DNA of 36,405 nt from NCBI GenBank assembly GCA_964432875.1, contig CAYSPJ010000044.1:1-36405 (forward strand). Direction: 5' to 3'. Made by a program: the position numbers and the translations under genes. The notes under the pieces were generated by a model that ran no database searches, was not told the origin of the DNA, and was given only the letters and a program-made list of their open reading frames with translations. This document shows positions 1 to 8,357 of the stretch, one piece after another (position 1 is the stretch's first letter; each line of letters starts with the position of its first letter). This DNA comes from JACJYE01 sp964432875 (GTDB lineage: Bacteria; Bacteroidota; Bacteroidia; Chitinophagales; Saprospiraceae).

Positions 1-29
1 TCCATTATATAATAAACGCGGTATTTATT

Positions 30-79
30 AAAACGAGAAGCGCTGGGCCTGAATACACCGCCCCTGCGCTTCTCGTTTT
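30..79 (-). terminator. Intrinsic terminator of the flotillin operon
   Basis: Two perfect 14-base arms (30-43 and 66-79) enclose a 22-base loop. The outer ends are AAAA/TTTT, so on the minus strand a GC-rich stem runs into a T-rich stretch just after the flotillin stop. The same symmetry would let it stop transcription entering from the left on the plus strand, so it is probably bidirectional. Confidence 0.8.
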
Positions 80-108
80 AGCGCCTATCTGTCTCTGTAT
101 CCTCGATA

Positions 109-1629
109 TTATTCCTGCGGCGCCTTCCCGTTGGTGGCTTCTTCCGGGGCGGGCTTAGCCGGCTCTACGTTTTTCGCCAGATATTCCGGCAGGTGAAGCC
201 CCGACTGGTTCATGAATTCGCTCAGTGCCGGCACTGATTTAAACAAGCCGCTTAGGAAGCTAGACGTGCCGTGGCCGTCGCCTCCATCAAAGACCGTGAC
301 TTTGTCAAATTTGATATTGCGGATGGCTTCGGCTTGGGTCTTGGCCAATTCTGGTATTTTATCTACCAGCAACAGCCCGATAGCAGCCTGGGCATTGCCA
401 TTGGCCGCCTCAACCAGTTTGAGGAAGCCCTGAGCCTGTGCATCGAGTACGATTTTGATGCCCTCCGCTTCCGCTTTATAGTGGGCGAGCACGGCATCGG
501 CTTCACCTTGGGCGACTTTGCGTTTCTGTTCAGCTTCTGCTTCAGCCGAAATCACGGTCTTTTCTTTTTCGATCTGTGACTGTACCACTTCGTTGGCCCG
601 GCGGGCAGCCAGTTCACGCTCTTTGCGGGCTTCTTCGGCTTGTATTTGTGCCAGGTAGGCGGCTTTTTGCGCTTCGGCTTCGGCGATTTTTTCCGCCACC
701 TCGGCCAGCTTATTCGCCTCAGCGATCTGCTGGCGGCGATCTGTATCCGAAAGCGCGATAGCGATATCGGCCAGGTTTTTGCCCTTGACCGCTTCGGCAT
801 GGGCGTTTTTCTCGCCGATTTCCGCCGCCGAGTTCGCTGCTGCTACCTGGGTGCGCCGCTCTTTGTCAGCCTCGGCTTGCCCGATGGCGCCGGTGCGTTC
901 CTCTTTAGCTACTTTTACTTTGGCATCGTTGATGGCCTTTGCCGCAGCCTCCTGGCCCAATGCTTTGATATAACCCGATTCATCGTGGATATCCGTGACG
1001 TTGACGTTGATCAAATCCAGCCCGATTTTATGCAATTCATCGCCGACGTGTTCGTAAACCGAGGTGACAAATTTATCGCGGTCGGTATTCAGCTCCTCGA
1101 TATCCATATTGGCAATCACCAGGCGCATTTGGCCCATAATGATATCATGAGCCAAATTGCGGATCGTCTCTTTAGGCATGCCTAAAAGGCGCTCAGCCGC
1201 CGCCTTCATCAAGCGCGGCTCGTTGCTGATTGCGACGGTGAACTGGGCTGGCACGGAAACCCGGATGTTTTGCTTCGACAGCGCGTCCTGCAAATTCACA
1301 TCGATAGACACGGGCTGCAGATCCAGATACTGGTAGTCCTGGATTACTGGCCAGACGAATGCGGCACCCCCATGGATGCAATTGGCGCTACCTTGTCCCG
1401 TTTTGCCGTAAATGACTAATATCTTATCAGATGGGCAGCGGCGGTAGCGGGAAATAAAAAACCATAGCAGCAGCAGCAATACAGTAATGACCAATAGAAT
1501 CGGCAAGGCGATGGATAAGCCTGAGCCTAAGAGTTCATCGGTGCTCTGGGCCTGAGCTGGAGCGGCGGCAAAAAAAGCAAAAGCTAAGGCGAGGCTTAGC
1601 CGGCGAGCAGTGAAGTGGTGTAGGATCAT
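109..1629 (-). CDS. Flotillin-like SPFH-domain membrane scaffold protein
   Basis: A 506-residue protein of the flotillin/SPFH family, which forms oligomeric scaffolds in ordered membrane domains. Residues about 10-28 look like a cleavable signal sequence ending in AQAQ, and about 36-60 form a hydrophobic anchor. The SPFH domain follows (about 65-230). A long Ala/Glu/Lys-rich coiled coil (about 230-400) carries the repeated EAE/AEA pattern typical of flotillins, and the tail is Pro/Glu-rich. Length fits bacterial flotillins of the YuaG/FloT type. It is the last gene of a minus-strand group, 40 bases after an NfeD-like gene; this pairing is a known signature of the family. A signal peptide in addition to the anchor is unusual, since the usual flotillin has a hairpin or single anchor. 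The substrate or cargo cannot be read from sequence. Confidence 0.9.
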   Translation of the reverse strand: MILHHFTARRLSLALAFAFFAAAPAQAQSTDELLGSGLSIALPILLVITVLLLLLWFFISRYRRCPSDKILVIYGKTGQGSANCIHGGAAFVWPVIQDYQYLDLQPVSIDVNLQDALSKQNIRVSVPAQFTVAISNEPRLMKAAAERLLGMPKETIRNLAHDIIMGQMRLVIANMDIEELNTDRDKFVTSVYEHVGDELHKIGLDLINVNVTDIHDESGYIKALGQEAAAKAINDAKVKVAKEERTGAIGQAEADKERRTQVAAANSAAEIGEKNAHAEAVKGKNLADIAIALSDTDRRQQIAEANKLAEVAEKIAEAEAQKAAYLAQIQAEEARKERELAARRANEVVQSQIEKEKTVISAEAEAEQKRKVAQGEADAVLAHYKAEAEGIKIVLDAQAQGFLKLVEAANGNAQAAIGLLLVDKIPELAKTQAEAIRNIKFDKVTVFDGGDGHGTSSFLSGLFKSVPALSEFMNQSGLHLPEYLAKNVEPAKPAPEEATNGKAPQE

Positions 1630-1669
1630 AGTTGGTAAATGGTTTTGAGCTAATGGATTTTATCAGCGT

Positions 1670-2221
1670 TTAATTATCATCATAAGGCAACACGAGGACG
1701 TAGTCTTCCTCCGCTTTTACCACCAGTACTTTAGCCCGGCTTTCGATGGCGCTGCCGTCCTGAGCTTTAGCGGCCAGCTCGCGGTCGGCCCCTTCGATGG
1801 CCACGGTTATCCGGCCTTTGCCACCTTCCGGGATGGGGACGTAAACGATGCCCACTTTGCCTTCAGCTTGCCAGGCATGCCAATTGCCTTCTTCCTGGTT
1901 TTTGAGCAGCCAGCGGAAAAACCAACTCAGGAACAGTACCGCTGCCAGTCCGGCCAGGATGGCGGCAACGGCTACGAACCCCCATGACCAGGCCGTATTC
2001 AAAAAAACCGCCCGTGCCGTGAAGGCCCCGACCGCCGCAAAAGCAAGCACCGTTTTGAGCGGCCCTAACGCGCCCCCATCGGAATGGGCATCGAGGCTGG
2101 TGCTTGCATCAATATCGCCGCCGATTTCCAGCCCGCTGAAGATAGAGAGCAGCAGGAGCAAAATCAAAACGGCGCCAGCCAGCGCGCCAATCCAGAATAG
2201 CAGGTTGAGCAATTCTTCCAT
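1670..2221 (-). CDS. NfeD-like/YuaF-type membrane protein, flotillin partner
   Basis: 183 residues with three hydrophobic segments (about 8-28, 56-76 and 80-105) followed by a small beta-rich domain (about 112-183) of the OB-fold kind found in short NfeD proteins. It lacks the ClpP-like protease domain of long NfeD. Short NfeD proteins are usually encoded beside flotillin, as here (40 bases upstream of it on the same strand), and act with it in the membrane, probably stabilising flotillin assemblies. Function is inferred from family and neighbourhood; no catalytic residues are expected or seen. Confidence 0.8.
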   Translation of the reverse strand: MEELLNLLFWIGALAGAVLILLLLLSIFSGLEIGGDIDASTSLDAHSDGGALGPLKTVLAFAAVGAFTARAVFLNTAWSWGFVAVAAILAGLAAVLFLSWFFRWLLKNQEEGNWHAWQAEGKVGIVYVPIPEGGKGRITVAIEGADRELAAKAQDGSAIESRAKVLVVKAEEDYVLVLPYDDN

Positions 2222-2305
2222 ATATGATTAAGTTGGCCTCCAAACCCAGCTGCAGAGGCATTGGTTTTTAATTGCGGTGATAAACCGGCTGACAAGTTAG
2301 GGCTT

Positions 2306-3280
2306 CTATTTGAAAAATGCAAGCCTGCTAACCGATTTGCGTGTCAATGCTGCAACAGGGGTAGAAAGTTGGCTATTCAGCAGGCATTCCAGGTCTTCTG
2401 TCAGCAAGCCATATACTTTGGCAAAGCGCCGCAGGGCAGCGATGAGCGCAAAATGTGCCGCCTCGTGGCGCGACCGGAGCTCCATCAGGTGAAACGCCCC
2501 GGGTTCGAAGTGCCGGTTGAGGCGGCTGAGGGTGTTGCGGCGGCCTAGTACCCAGCCCAGCCCCCAACGCCAAACGTGGAAAGGTGCTGCAACGACAAAA
2601 ACCAAAGCGTGATGCCAGGCATGCTGCCCAAGCATATAGGTATAGCGATGCACGAGCAGGTGTTGGCTCAGGCACTCCAGGTGGATAAAGCAATACAGGC
2701 CGGCTTGCAGCGGGCGGTGAAATGCCAGCCGCAGGAAAGCCTTCTCTCCGTATCGCGGCTGCTTGCCTGGCCTCCTGCGGCTGCCCAAATCTTTAATCTG
2801 CAAAAATTTCAGGCTCACGCCATCAAGTGCGCCAAAGCGTTCTTGCAGGTGTTCCAGGAGGAAATCGCTGAGGCGGCCCCGCAAGCCTTCGGCATCCTCG
2901 GGGCCGATGCCTTCTTCCAGGCCGATGGGGATGGCCGTATGGCTCAGCTGTTGCCCATAGCGGAAAAAAAGCTTGCCGCCTTTGAAATCATCCTGGGGTG
3001 CCCGGTCAAAATATCGATCCATCAGATAAGCGGTAGCGGCAAAAATCATCGTTGCCAATATCGTCACGGCTATGGGTATAGCCATCCCCGACAGGAGGTG
3101 GGCTTCCCAACTGACTTGCCATTCCGGCAAGCGGTGGAGAGCCATCAGCAAGGCAGCGTAAAACCCCAATAATAATGAAACCTTAAATAGGCCCAGGGCT
3201 GCTCTCCAGAAATTGAGCAATAGCCCAAAGGCTAGCAGCCCGGCAAGGAAAAATACTATGGAGTGCGTAGTCGTGATCAT
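2306..3280 (-). CDS. Unknown membrane protein, 324 aa
   Basis: I do not recognise this protein. It begins with three hydrophobic stretches (about 8-28, 30-48 and 66-88). A soluble middle part (about 90-200) is rich in charged residues. A His/Trp/Arg-rich region with another hydrophobic patch lies around 225-255, and the C-terminus is basic. It precedes the NfeD-like and flotillin genes on the same strand with an 84-base gap, so a shared transcript and a membrane-related role are possible but unproven. The start at 3280 is the first Met and is followed directly by a plausible membrane segment. It is divergent from the arginine operon, about 130 bases from that operon's promoter. Confidence 0.6.
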   Translation of the reverse strand: MITTTHSIVFFLAGLLAFGLLLNFWRAALGLFKVSLLLGFYAALLMALHRLPEWQVSWEAHLLSGMAIPIAVTILATMIFAATAYLMDRYFDRAPQDDFKGGKLFFRYGQQLSHTAIPIGLEEGIGPEDAEGLRGRLSDFLLEHLQERFGALDGVSLKFLQIKDLGSRRRPGKQPRYGEKAFLRLAFHRPLQAGLYCFIHLECLSQHLLVHRYTYMLGQHAWHHALVFVVAAPFHVWRWGLGWVLGRRNTLSRLNRHFEPGAFHLMELRSRHEAAHFALIAALRRFAKVYGLLTEDLECLLNSQLSTPVAALTRKSVSRLAFFK

Positions 3281-3410
3281 CGTAGTTTTTTTCAGTAGTA
3301 CACCTGCTATCCGCTTAGCGGTTAAGGGGTTTTACGCACGGGCCGCTGCTTTTGTTGCAGTGCGGCCTAAGGTCCGATTTGGTTAAAAAAAATAAAAAAA
3401 TGGTCCAAGC

Positions 3411-3442
3411 TTGCATTTTTATCCAGATACCCCCTACCTTTG
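3411..3442 (+). promoter_or_regulatory. Promoter of the arginine operon, with ARG-box-like sequence
   Basis: CTTG (TTG at 3411-3413) lies 21 bases before TACCTTTG (3435-3442), a good match to the Bacteroidota -33/-7 promoter. Between the two elements, 3412-3425 reads TGCAT-N4-ATCCA, which resembles an ARG box (TGAAT-N4-ATTCA) with one change in each arm. A repressor bound there would block the promoter. The promoter call is firm; the operator idea is weak, and no argR gene is in the window. Confidence 0.65.
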
Positions 3443-3676
3443 CAGCCTTATGTTATCAATAGCAGCATATATCATCCCTTTTACCTTCCACTGCGGGCCG
3501 CATGGCAATGCCCGTGTTGCTATGAGCCGACGCCCTTAGGGGCTCAATACTCCATATTACCCATCTTGGGTAGGCTTTATTTGCCTGCCGTTCCATAGAA
3601 AGCTCATTATTTTCATCATTTTCTGCTCTCCGCTTATTTCAGTCCGGAAAGTAGCAAACCTAAGTTCTCCACGGAA
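3443..3676 (+). promoter_or_regulatory. Long arg-operon leader with a 29-codon ORF and competing hairpins
   Basis: The transcript should begin near 3449. A 29-codon ORF (3450-3539) starts at or within a few bases of that point and ends with Arg codons at 3513, 3528 and 3531, then Pro and a stop. The stop lies in the loop of a GAGCC/GGCTC stem (3524-3545). Downstream are a perfect TACCCA-TCT-TGGGTA hairpin (3558-3572) and a GGTAGGC/GCCTGCC hairpin (3569-3589) that share bases and cannot coexist. This resembles a transcription attenuator for arginine. There is no clear U-run after either hairpin, and three Arg codons in 29 is about the chance number, so this stays a hypothesis. Confidence 0.35.
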
Positions 3677-4258
3677 ATGCAATTCACTATCGAAATCGCC
3701 GGGCCGCAACACGAAGCCCATGCTGAAGCCATTTGCCAGCTGATTGCCGAATCGGCCAAAGCCCGGGGCACGGGCATCGCCGAGCGCCAGCCGAGCTACA
3801 TCCGGGAAAAAATGCAGTACGGCAACGCGGTCATCGCTTTGCAAGTGGACATCTTAGCCGGCTTTTGCTACATCGAATCCTGGAGCCACGGCCGCTATGT
3901 GGCTAACTCGGGGCTCATCGTCGCTCCGGAATTCCGGCACCATGGGTTGGCAAAAGCCATCAAGAAGAAGGCCTTCGAGCTGTCGCGCGACAAATACCCG
4001 CAAGCGCAGCTCTTCGGCATCACCACCAGCCTGCCAGTCATGCGCATCAATTCCGAGCTGGGCTACAAGCCAGTCACTTTTTCCGAATTGACCCAGGATG
4101 AGGCTTTCTGGAATGGCTGCCGCTCCTGCCCCAACTTCGACATCCTGGAGCGCAACCAGCGCAAGATGTGCTTGTGCACCGCCATGGCCGCCCCCTCGAA
4201 GGAGGAATCCATGCGCTTCGACTTGTCGCATCTGGTGACCAGTAACTCGATTTGGTGA
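3677..4258 (+). CDS. GNAT-family acyltransferase, candidate N-acylglutamate synthase
   Basis: 193 residues with a GNAT fold. The acyl-CoA loop region is visible around residues 80-100 (SGLIVAPEFRHHGLAKAI, the R/Q-x-x-G/A pattern in altered form), followed by a helix and the NSELGYKPV strand near 135. It is the first gene of the arginine operon, 147 bases before argG. No classical argA or argJ is present although argB, C, D, E, F', G and H are, so this gene best fills the first step, transfer of an acetyl or succinyl group to glutamate. As I recall, a related GNAT protein beside argG in Bacteroides has been linked genetically to arginine synthesis. Which acyl group is used is not visible here; the carbamoyltransferase suggests succinyl. 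Confidence 0.7.
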   Translation: MQFTIEIAGPQHEAHAEAICQLIAESAKARGTGIAERQPSYIREKMQYGNAVIALQVDILAGFCYIESWSHGRYVANSGLIVAPEFRHHGLAKAIKKKAFELSRDKYPQAQLFGITTSLPVMRINSELGYKPVTFSELTQDEAFWNGCRSCPNFDILERNQRKMCLCTAMAAPSKEESMRFDLSHLVTSNSIW

Positions 4259-4347
4259 CGAAATGTAGATTTTAAGCTGCCCGAAGTTGTTATCGCAGGG
4301 TGGACTTGCGGCCGGTTTTTTAGCCACGGATGGTCACGGAGCGAGCC

Positions 4348-4389
4348 GCAACTCGAAGCTCGAAGCTCGCGACTCGCAACTCGCAACAC
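4348..4389 (+). repeat. Six 7-bp tandem repeat units upstream of argG
   Basis: Six consecutive heptamers read GCAACTC, GAAGCTC, GAAGCTC, GCGACTC, GCAACTC and GCAACAC. They fill the gap between the GNAT gene and argG and end 16 bases before the argG start. Copy number could change by slippage without touching a reading frame. Confidence 0.75.
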
Positions 4390-4405
4390 ACAAACTGCCA
4401 AACTA

Positions 4406-5617
4406 ATGAACAAACGCAAAGTCGTCCTCGCCTATAGCGGGGGATTGGATACTTCCTTTTGCATCAAATACCTCAGCGCCGAAAAGGGGCTGGAGGTTCA
4501 TGCCTTGACCGTCAATACGGGTGGCTTCAGTGCGGAGGAACTGGAGCAGATGGCCCAACGGGCGGCCCAGCTGGGCGCTGCCAGCTTCCAAGCCGTAGAT
4601 GCAGTACCGGACTACTACGCTAAGTGCCTGCGCTATCTGATCTACGGCAACGTGCTGCGCAATGGCACCTACCCGCTATCGGTGAGCGCCGAGCGCGTCT
4701 TCCAGGCGCTGGAAACCGCCCGCTATGCCAGGCAGATTGGCGCTCAGGCGGTAGCCCACGGGAGTACTGGCGCGGGCAACGACCAGGTACGCTTTGACCT
4801 GGCCTTTGAAGTGCTGGGACAAAACCTGGAGATCATCACGCCTATCCGCGATTTGAAGCTTTCGCGCCAGCAGGAAGTGGATTATCTGCAACAGCACGGT
4901 TTCGAATGGAGCGCTGCCAAGGGGCGCTACTCCATCAACCAGGGCATCTGGGGCACCAGCGTCGGCGGGGCCGAGACCTTGACCTCCGACCAGCCTTTGC
5001 CGGAAACAGCTTACCCTTCTCAATTGCAGCAAAGCGAGCCGCGTCAGATCAGCTTGCAGTTTGAAAAAGGAGAGCTGGTTGGGCTGGATGGTAAAAGCTT
5101 TGGACACCCGGCCGAAGCGATCCGAGCCCTCCAGGAAATCGCTGCCCCTTACGCCATCGGCCGCGACATCCACGTGGGTGATACTATCATCGGCATCAAG
5201 GGAAGAGTGGGCTTTGAGGCAGCGGCCCCCCTGCTCATCATCAAGGCCCACCACCTGCTGGAAAAACACGTGCTGACCAAGTGGCAGCAGTACTGGAAGG
5301 AGCAATTGGCCAATTGGTACGGCATGTTGCTGCACGAAGGCCAGTATCTGGAGCCCTCGATGCGCAATATCGAAACCTTCCTGGAGGATACCCAGCATAA
5401 CGTTAGCGGCCAGGTATTTGCCCGGCTATACCCCTACCGCTTCGAACTCTTGGGCATCGAATCGGAATACGATTTGATGAACAGCGGCTTTGGGCAGTAC
5501 GGTGAGATGAACAAGGCCTGGAGCGGCGAGGATGTCAAGGGCTTCACCCGCATCCTGTCCAACCAATTGAAGATCCACCATTTTGTAAACCAACCTAAAC
5601 CAGAGCAACATGATTAA
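4406..5617 (+). CDS. argG: Argininosuccinate synthase
   Basis: 403 residues, the usual length for this enzyme. It joins citrulline and aspartate using ATP to make argininosuccinate in the cytoplasm. The N-terminal PP-loop ATP-binding motif AYSGGLDTS is at residues 9-17, and STGAGNDQVRF (about 118-128) matches the conserved STGKGNDQ region with Ala for Lys. The C-terminal part (about 280-395) holds the oligomerisation helices, with YGEMNKAWSGEDVKGF near the end. The ATG at 4406 sits four residues before the first beta strand. The stop overlaps the argC start by 8 bases, indicating coupled translation. Some Bacteroidota ArgG proteins form this divergent branch. Confidence 0.95.
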   Translation: MNKRKVVLAYSGGLDTSFCIKYLSAEKGLEVHALTVNTGGFSAEELEQMAQRAAQLGAASFQAVDAVPDYYAKCLRYLIYGNVLRNGTYPLSVSAERVFQALETARYARQIGAQAVAHGSTGAGNDQVRFDLAFEVLGQNLEIITPIRDLKLSRQQEVDYLQQHGFEWSAAKGRYSINQGIWGTSVGGAETLTSDQPLPETAYPSQLQQSEPRQISLQFEKGELVGLDGKSFGHPAEAIRALQEIAAPYAIGRDIHVGDTIIGIKGRVGFEAAAPLLIIKAHHLLEKHVLTKWQQYWKEQLANWYGMLLHEGQYLEPSMRNIETFLEDTQHNVSGQVFARLYPYRFELLGIESEYDLMNSGFGQYGEMNKAWSGEDVKGFTRILSNQLKIHHFVNQPKPEQHD

Positions 5618-6566
5618 GGCAGGCATCATCGGCGGGGCCGGCTATACTGGTGGCGAATTGATCCGCATCCTGGCTACGCATCCAAAGGTGGAGTTGGTTT
5701 ACGCGCATAGCCGCAGCCAGGCGGGCGCGCCCGTCAGCGAATGGCACGAAGGCTTGCTGGGGGCCTGTAGCCTGCGCTTCAGCGGCGAGTTGCGCTTCGA
5801 CTTCGATGTGCTCTTCCTCTGCATGGGGCATGGCGAATCGGCCAAGCTCCTGGCGGGGCACGAGCTGCCAGAGCGCTTGTTGGTCATTGACTTGAGCCAG
5901 GACTTCCGCTGGGCATCGGGCTTCGTCTATGGCTTGCCGGAATTGCAGCGCGCCGCCATCCGGCAGAGCCGCCGCATCGCCAATCCCGGCTGCTTTGCCA
6001 CCGCCATCCAGCTCGCCCTGCTGCCCCTGGCGCAGGCGCGCTTGCTGCAGGCCGACGTGCACGTGAATGCCATCACCGGCTCTACTGGCGCGGGGCAGGC
6101 CCCTCAGCCGACTTCTCACTTCAGCTGGCGCAACAATAACGTCTCGGTCTATAAGCCTTTCGGGCACCAGCACCTGGCGGAAATCCGGCAGAGCCTGGCC
6201 CAGCTCCAGCCGGGCTTCGGTACCCCTATCCACTTCATCCCCTGGCGCGGCAATTTTGCCCGCGGCATCTTTGCCAGTTTATATACCGATACCAACTTGA
6301 GCCTGGAAGCGCTCTATGAACTGTACGAGGGCTATTATGCCAGCCACCCCTTTGTACAGCTCAGCCGCCAGAACCCGAGCCTCAAGGCTGCCGTCAACAC
6401 CAATCAGTGCGTCCTCCATCTGGAAAAGCATCAGGATAAGGTGCTTATCGTCAGCATCATCGATAACTTGCTCAAGGGTGCCTCCGGCCAGGCGGTGCAA
6501 AATATGAACCTGGCGCTGGGGCTGGAGGAGGAAGCGGGGTTAAGGCTGAAAGCGGTGGGGTATTAG
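5610..6566 (+). CDS. argC: N-acyl-gamma-glutamyl-phosphate reductase
   Basis: 318 residues, slightly short for the family. It reduces acylglutamyl phosphate to the semialdehyde with NADPH. The N-terminus GIIGGAGYTGGELIR (residues 5-19) is the nucleotide-binding glycine loop with the ArgC signature. The catalytic Cys is C128 in NPGCFAT, followed by the substrate-binding segment TGSTGAG. It starts inside the end of argG (8-base overlap). The stop codon leads directly into three 8-bp GGGGAGAT-like units, after which the operon is interrupted by the AAA-ATPase gene. Confidence 0.95.
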   Translation: MIKAGIIGGAGYTGGELIRILATHPKVELVYAHSRSQAGAPVSEWHEGLLGACSLRFSGELRFDFDVLFLCMGHGESAKLLAGHELPERLLVIDLSQDFRWASGFVYGLPELQRAAIRQSRRIANPGCFATAIQLALLPLAQARLLQADVHVNAITGSTGAGQAPQPTSHFSWRNNNVSVYKPFGHQHLAEIRQSLAQLQPGFGTPIHFIPWRGNFARGIFASLYTDTNLSLEALYELYEGYYASHPFVQLSRQNPSLKAAVNTNQCVLHLEKHQDKVLIVSIIDNLLKGASGQAVQNMNLALGLEEEAGLRLKAVGY

Positions 6567-6589
6567 GGGAGATGGGGAGTTGGGGAAGG
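6566..6589 (+). repeat. Three 8-bp G-rich tandem units after argC
   Basis: GGGGAGAT, GGGGAGTT and GGGGAAGG follow one another, starting at the last base of the argC stop codon. They lie in the 100-base gap before the AAA-ATPase gene and mark the left side of that apparent insertion into the operon. Confidence 0.6.
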
Positions 6590-6654
6590 AGGCTATCCTT
6601 CATCGAGCCGCGCTTTTCAAGCGGCGCAGGCAGCGATTTTTGGGTTGATTTGAT

Positions 6655-6662
6655 TATCTTTG
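6655..6662 (+). promoter_or_regulatory. -7 promoter box of the AAA-ATPase gene
   Basis: TATCTTTG matches TAnnTTTG and ends only four bases before the ATG at 6667. The transcript would begin at or very near the start codon, giving an essentially leaderless mRNA. A -33 element at standard spacing is not obvious. Confidence 0.5.
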
Positions 6663-6666
6663 GCAC

Positions 6667-8340
6667 ATGAAACAACTGGCAATACCTTACGGCATCAGCG
6701 ATTACAAGCGAGTGCGGCTCGGCGGCTACTACTACATCGACAAGACGCATTACATCGAGCGCCTCGAACGTAAGCCGCCTTTTCTGTTCCTGATCCGCCC
6801 CCGGCGCTTCGGCAAGAGCTTGCTCGTGTCGATGCTGGAAACGTACTACGATCGCTCTTATCAGGCCCAGTTCGATGAGTTCTTTGGGGATACCCACATC
6901 GGCCAGCACCCAACCGCTGGACGCGGCAGCTTTTACGTGCTGCGCCTGGATTTCAGCGCGGTGGACAGCCGAGATGCCGATGCCAGCCTCAACACCTATG
7001 TCAACCAGCGCCTCCTGCATTTCATCGCCAAATACCAGCTCGACTTGCGCCTTGGAGACGCCAACGCCAACAACAACCTCAACCAGCTGTTCAACTACTG
7101 CAATCTCAACTTGCTGCCGCTCTTCATCCTCATCGACGAATACGACAACTTCATCAACGACCTGCTAGCCCGTGATGAAGCCGAGTACCGCCGCCTGGTC
7201 ACTGGGCAGGAAGCCATCTACAAGCAGTTCTTCCGCAACCTCAAGGCCGGCACCAGCGGCACCGACGCCCCGGTCAAGCGCATGTTCATCACCGGCGTCA
7301 GCCCGGTGGCACTCTTCGGTGTGACCAGCGGCTACAACATCGGCGCCCACATCACCACCGACAGCGACTTCAACGACTTCCTGGGCGTGACGCGGGCCGA
7401 GCTGGATACCATGCTCCAGCACTACGGCTTGGAGGGGCAGCGGGAAGCGATTTATGCCCGTATGGATGAGTGGTACGACGGCTACCGGTTCAGCGAAGAG
7501 GCGGAGCATACGATTTTCAACACCGATATGGCGCTCTACTACCTGCTGGCGCTCATCGAGAAGGGCAAGGAGCCCAAAGAGCTGATCGACCTCAACGTGC
7601 GCAGCGACTACGGCAAGATCCGCTTCCTGGTGCAGACCGACCGCCGCCTCAACGGCAATTTTTCCATGCTGGCTGAACTGCTGGCCACCGGGCGGGTCGA
7701 GACCCTGGCGCTGGCCGATAGCTTCAGCGCTTTCGAGCTGCGGCAGCGGGAAAACTTCATCTCCCTGCTCTTTTACCTGGGCTTGATCTCGATCGAAAAG
7801 AAAGAACAAGGCCTTTTGTATCTGCGCATCCCCAACCAGACCATCCGCAAGATCGTGGGAGAGTTCCTGCAAAAGGCCCTGAAAGAGAACGAGCTGCTCG
7901 ACCTCAAGCTCGAGCGCTTCAACCTGCTGCTGCGCGAGCTGGCCTGGTTACGCAAGCTGGAGGTGTTCCGCTATCTGGCCGAACAGCTCGAGCTGCACTC
8001 CAAGTTGCGGGACTATATCACCGGCGAGAGCTTTATCAAAGGCTTCCTGGCAGCTTATCTATCGCTCAACTCTTTGTACGAGCTGAGTACCGAAAAAGAA
8101 GCCGGCAAGGGCTTCGTAGACCTCTACCTACGCCCCATCTCCGCCGAGGTGCCCTACGGAGCGGCCCTGGAGCTGAAGTACATCAAGCGCAACGAACTGA
8201 CTGCGGCACTGCTGGAGCAGAAAACCCAGGAGGCTCTGGCGCAACTGCAGCGCTATCAACTGCCGGAGAATACGGTGAAGGTGGCCTTGGTTTTTCATGG
8301 CTGGGAGCTGGTCAGGGTGGAAGAGGCGGGGGCATCATAA
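6667..8340 (+). CDS. AAA-ATPase-like / PD-(D/E)XK nuclease-like protein
   Basis: 557 residues of the family with an N-terminal AAA-ATPase-like domain and a C-terminal PD-(D/E)XK nuclease-like domain (Pfam AAA-ATPase_like and PDDEXK_9, by memory). The P-loop is RPRRFGKSLL (about 44-53) and Walker B is LFILIDEYD (about 152-160). At the C-terminus GFVDLYL provides D485, and LELKY provides E502 and K504, fitting D-x(n)-E-x-K. The biological role of the family is not established; it is often present in many copies in Bacteroidota and shows signs of mobility. It has no known link to arginine synthesis and splits argC from argD, with its own promoter and a hairpin element right after its stop. It therefore looks like a later arrival in the operon. 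Confidence 0.85.
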   Translation: MKQLAIPYGISDYKRVRLGGYYYIDKTHYIERLERKPPFLFLIRPRRFGKSLLVSMLETYYDRSYQAQFDEFFGDTHIGQHPTAGRGSFYVLRLDFSAVDSRDADASLNTYVNQRLLHFIAKYQLDLRLGDANANNNLNQLFNYCNLNLLPLFILIDEYDNFINDLLARDEAEYRRLVTGQEAIYKQFFRNLKAGTSGTDAPVKRMFITGVSPVALFGVTSGYNIGAHITTDSDFNDFLGVTRAELDTMLQHYGLEGQREAIYARMDEWYDGYRFSEEAEHTIFNTDMALYYLLALIEKGKEPKELIDLNVRSDYGKIRFLVQTDRRLNGNFSMLAELLATGRVETLALADSFSAFELRQRENFISLLFYLGLISIEKKEQGLLYLRIPNQTIRKIVGEFLQKALKENELLDLKLERFNLLLRELAWLRKLEVFRYLAEQLELHSKLRDYITGESFIKGFLAAYLSLNSLYELSTEKEAGKGFVDLYLRPISAEVPYGAALELKYIKRNELTAALLEQKTQEALAQLQRYQLPENTVKVALVFHGWELVRVEEAGAS

Positions 8341-8357
8341 GTTTATCTGCTGTGCAG

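Noticed and set aside
3557..3844. Minus-strand 95-codon frame opposite the start of the GNAT gene
   Set aside because: It covers the arg leader and GNAT coding sequence in antisense, without domain or promoter support.
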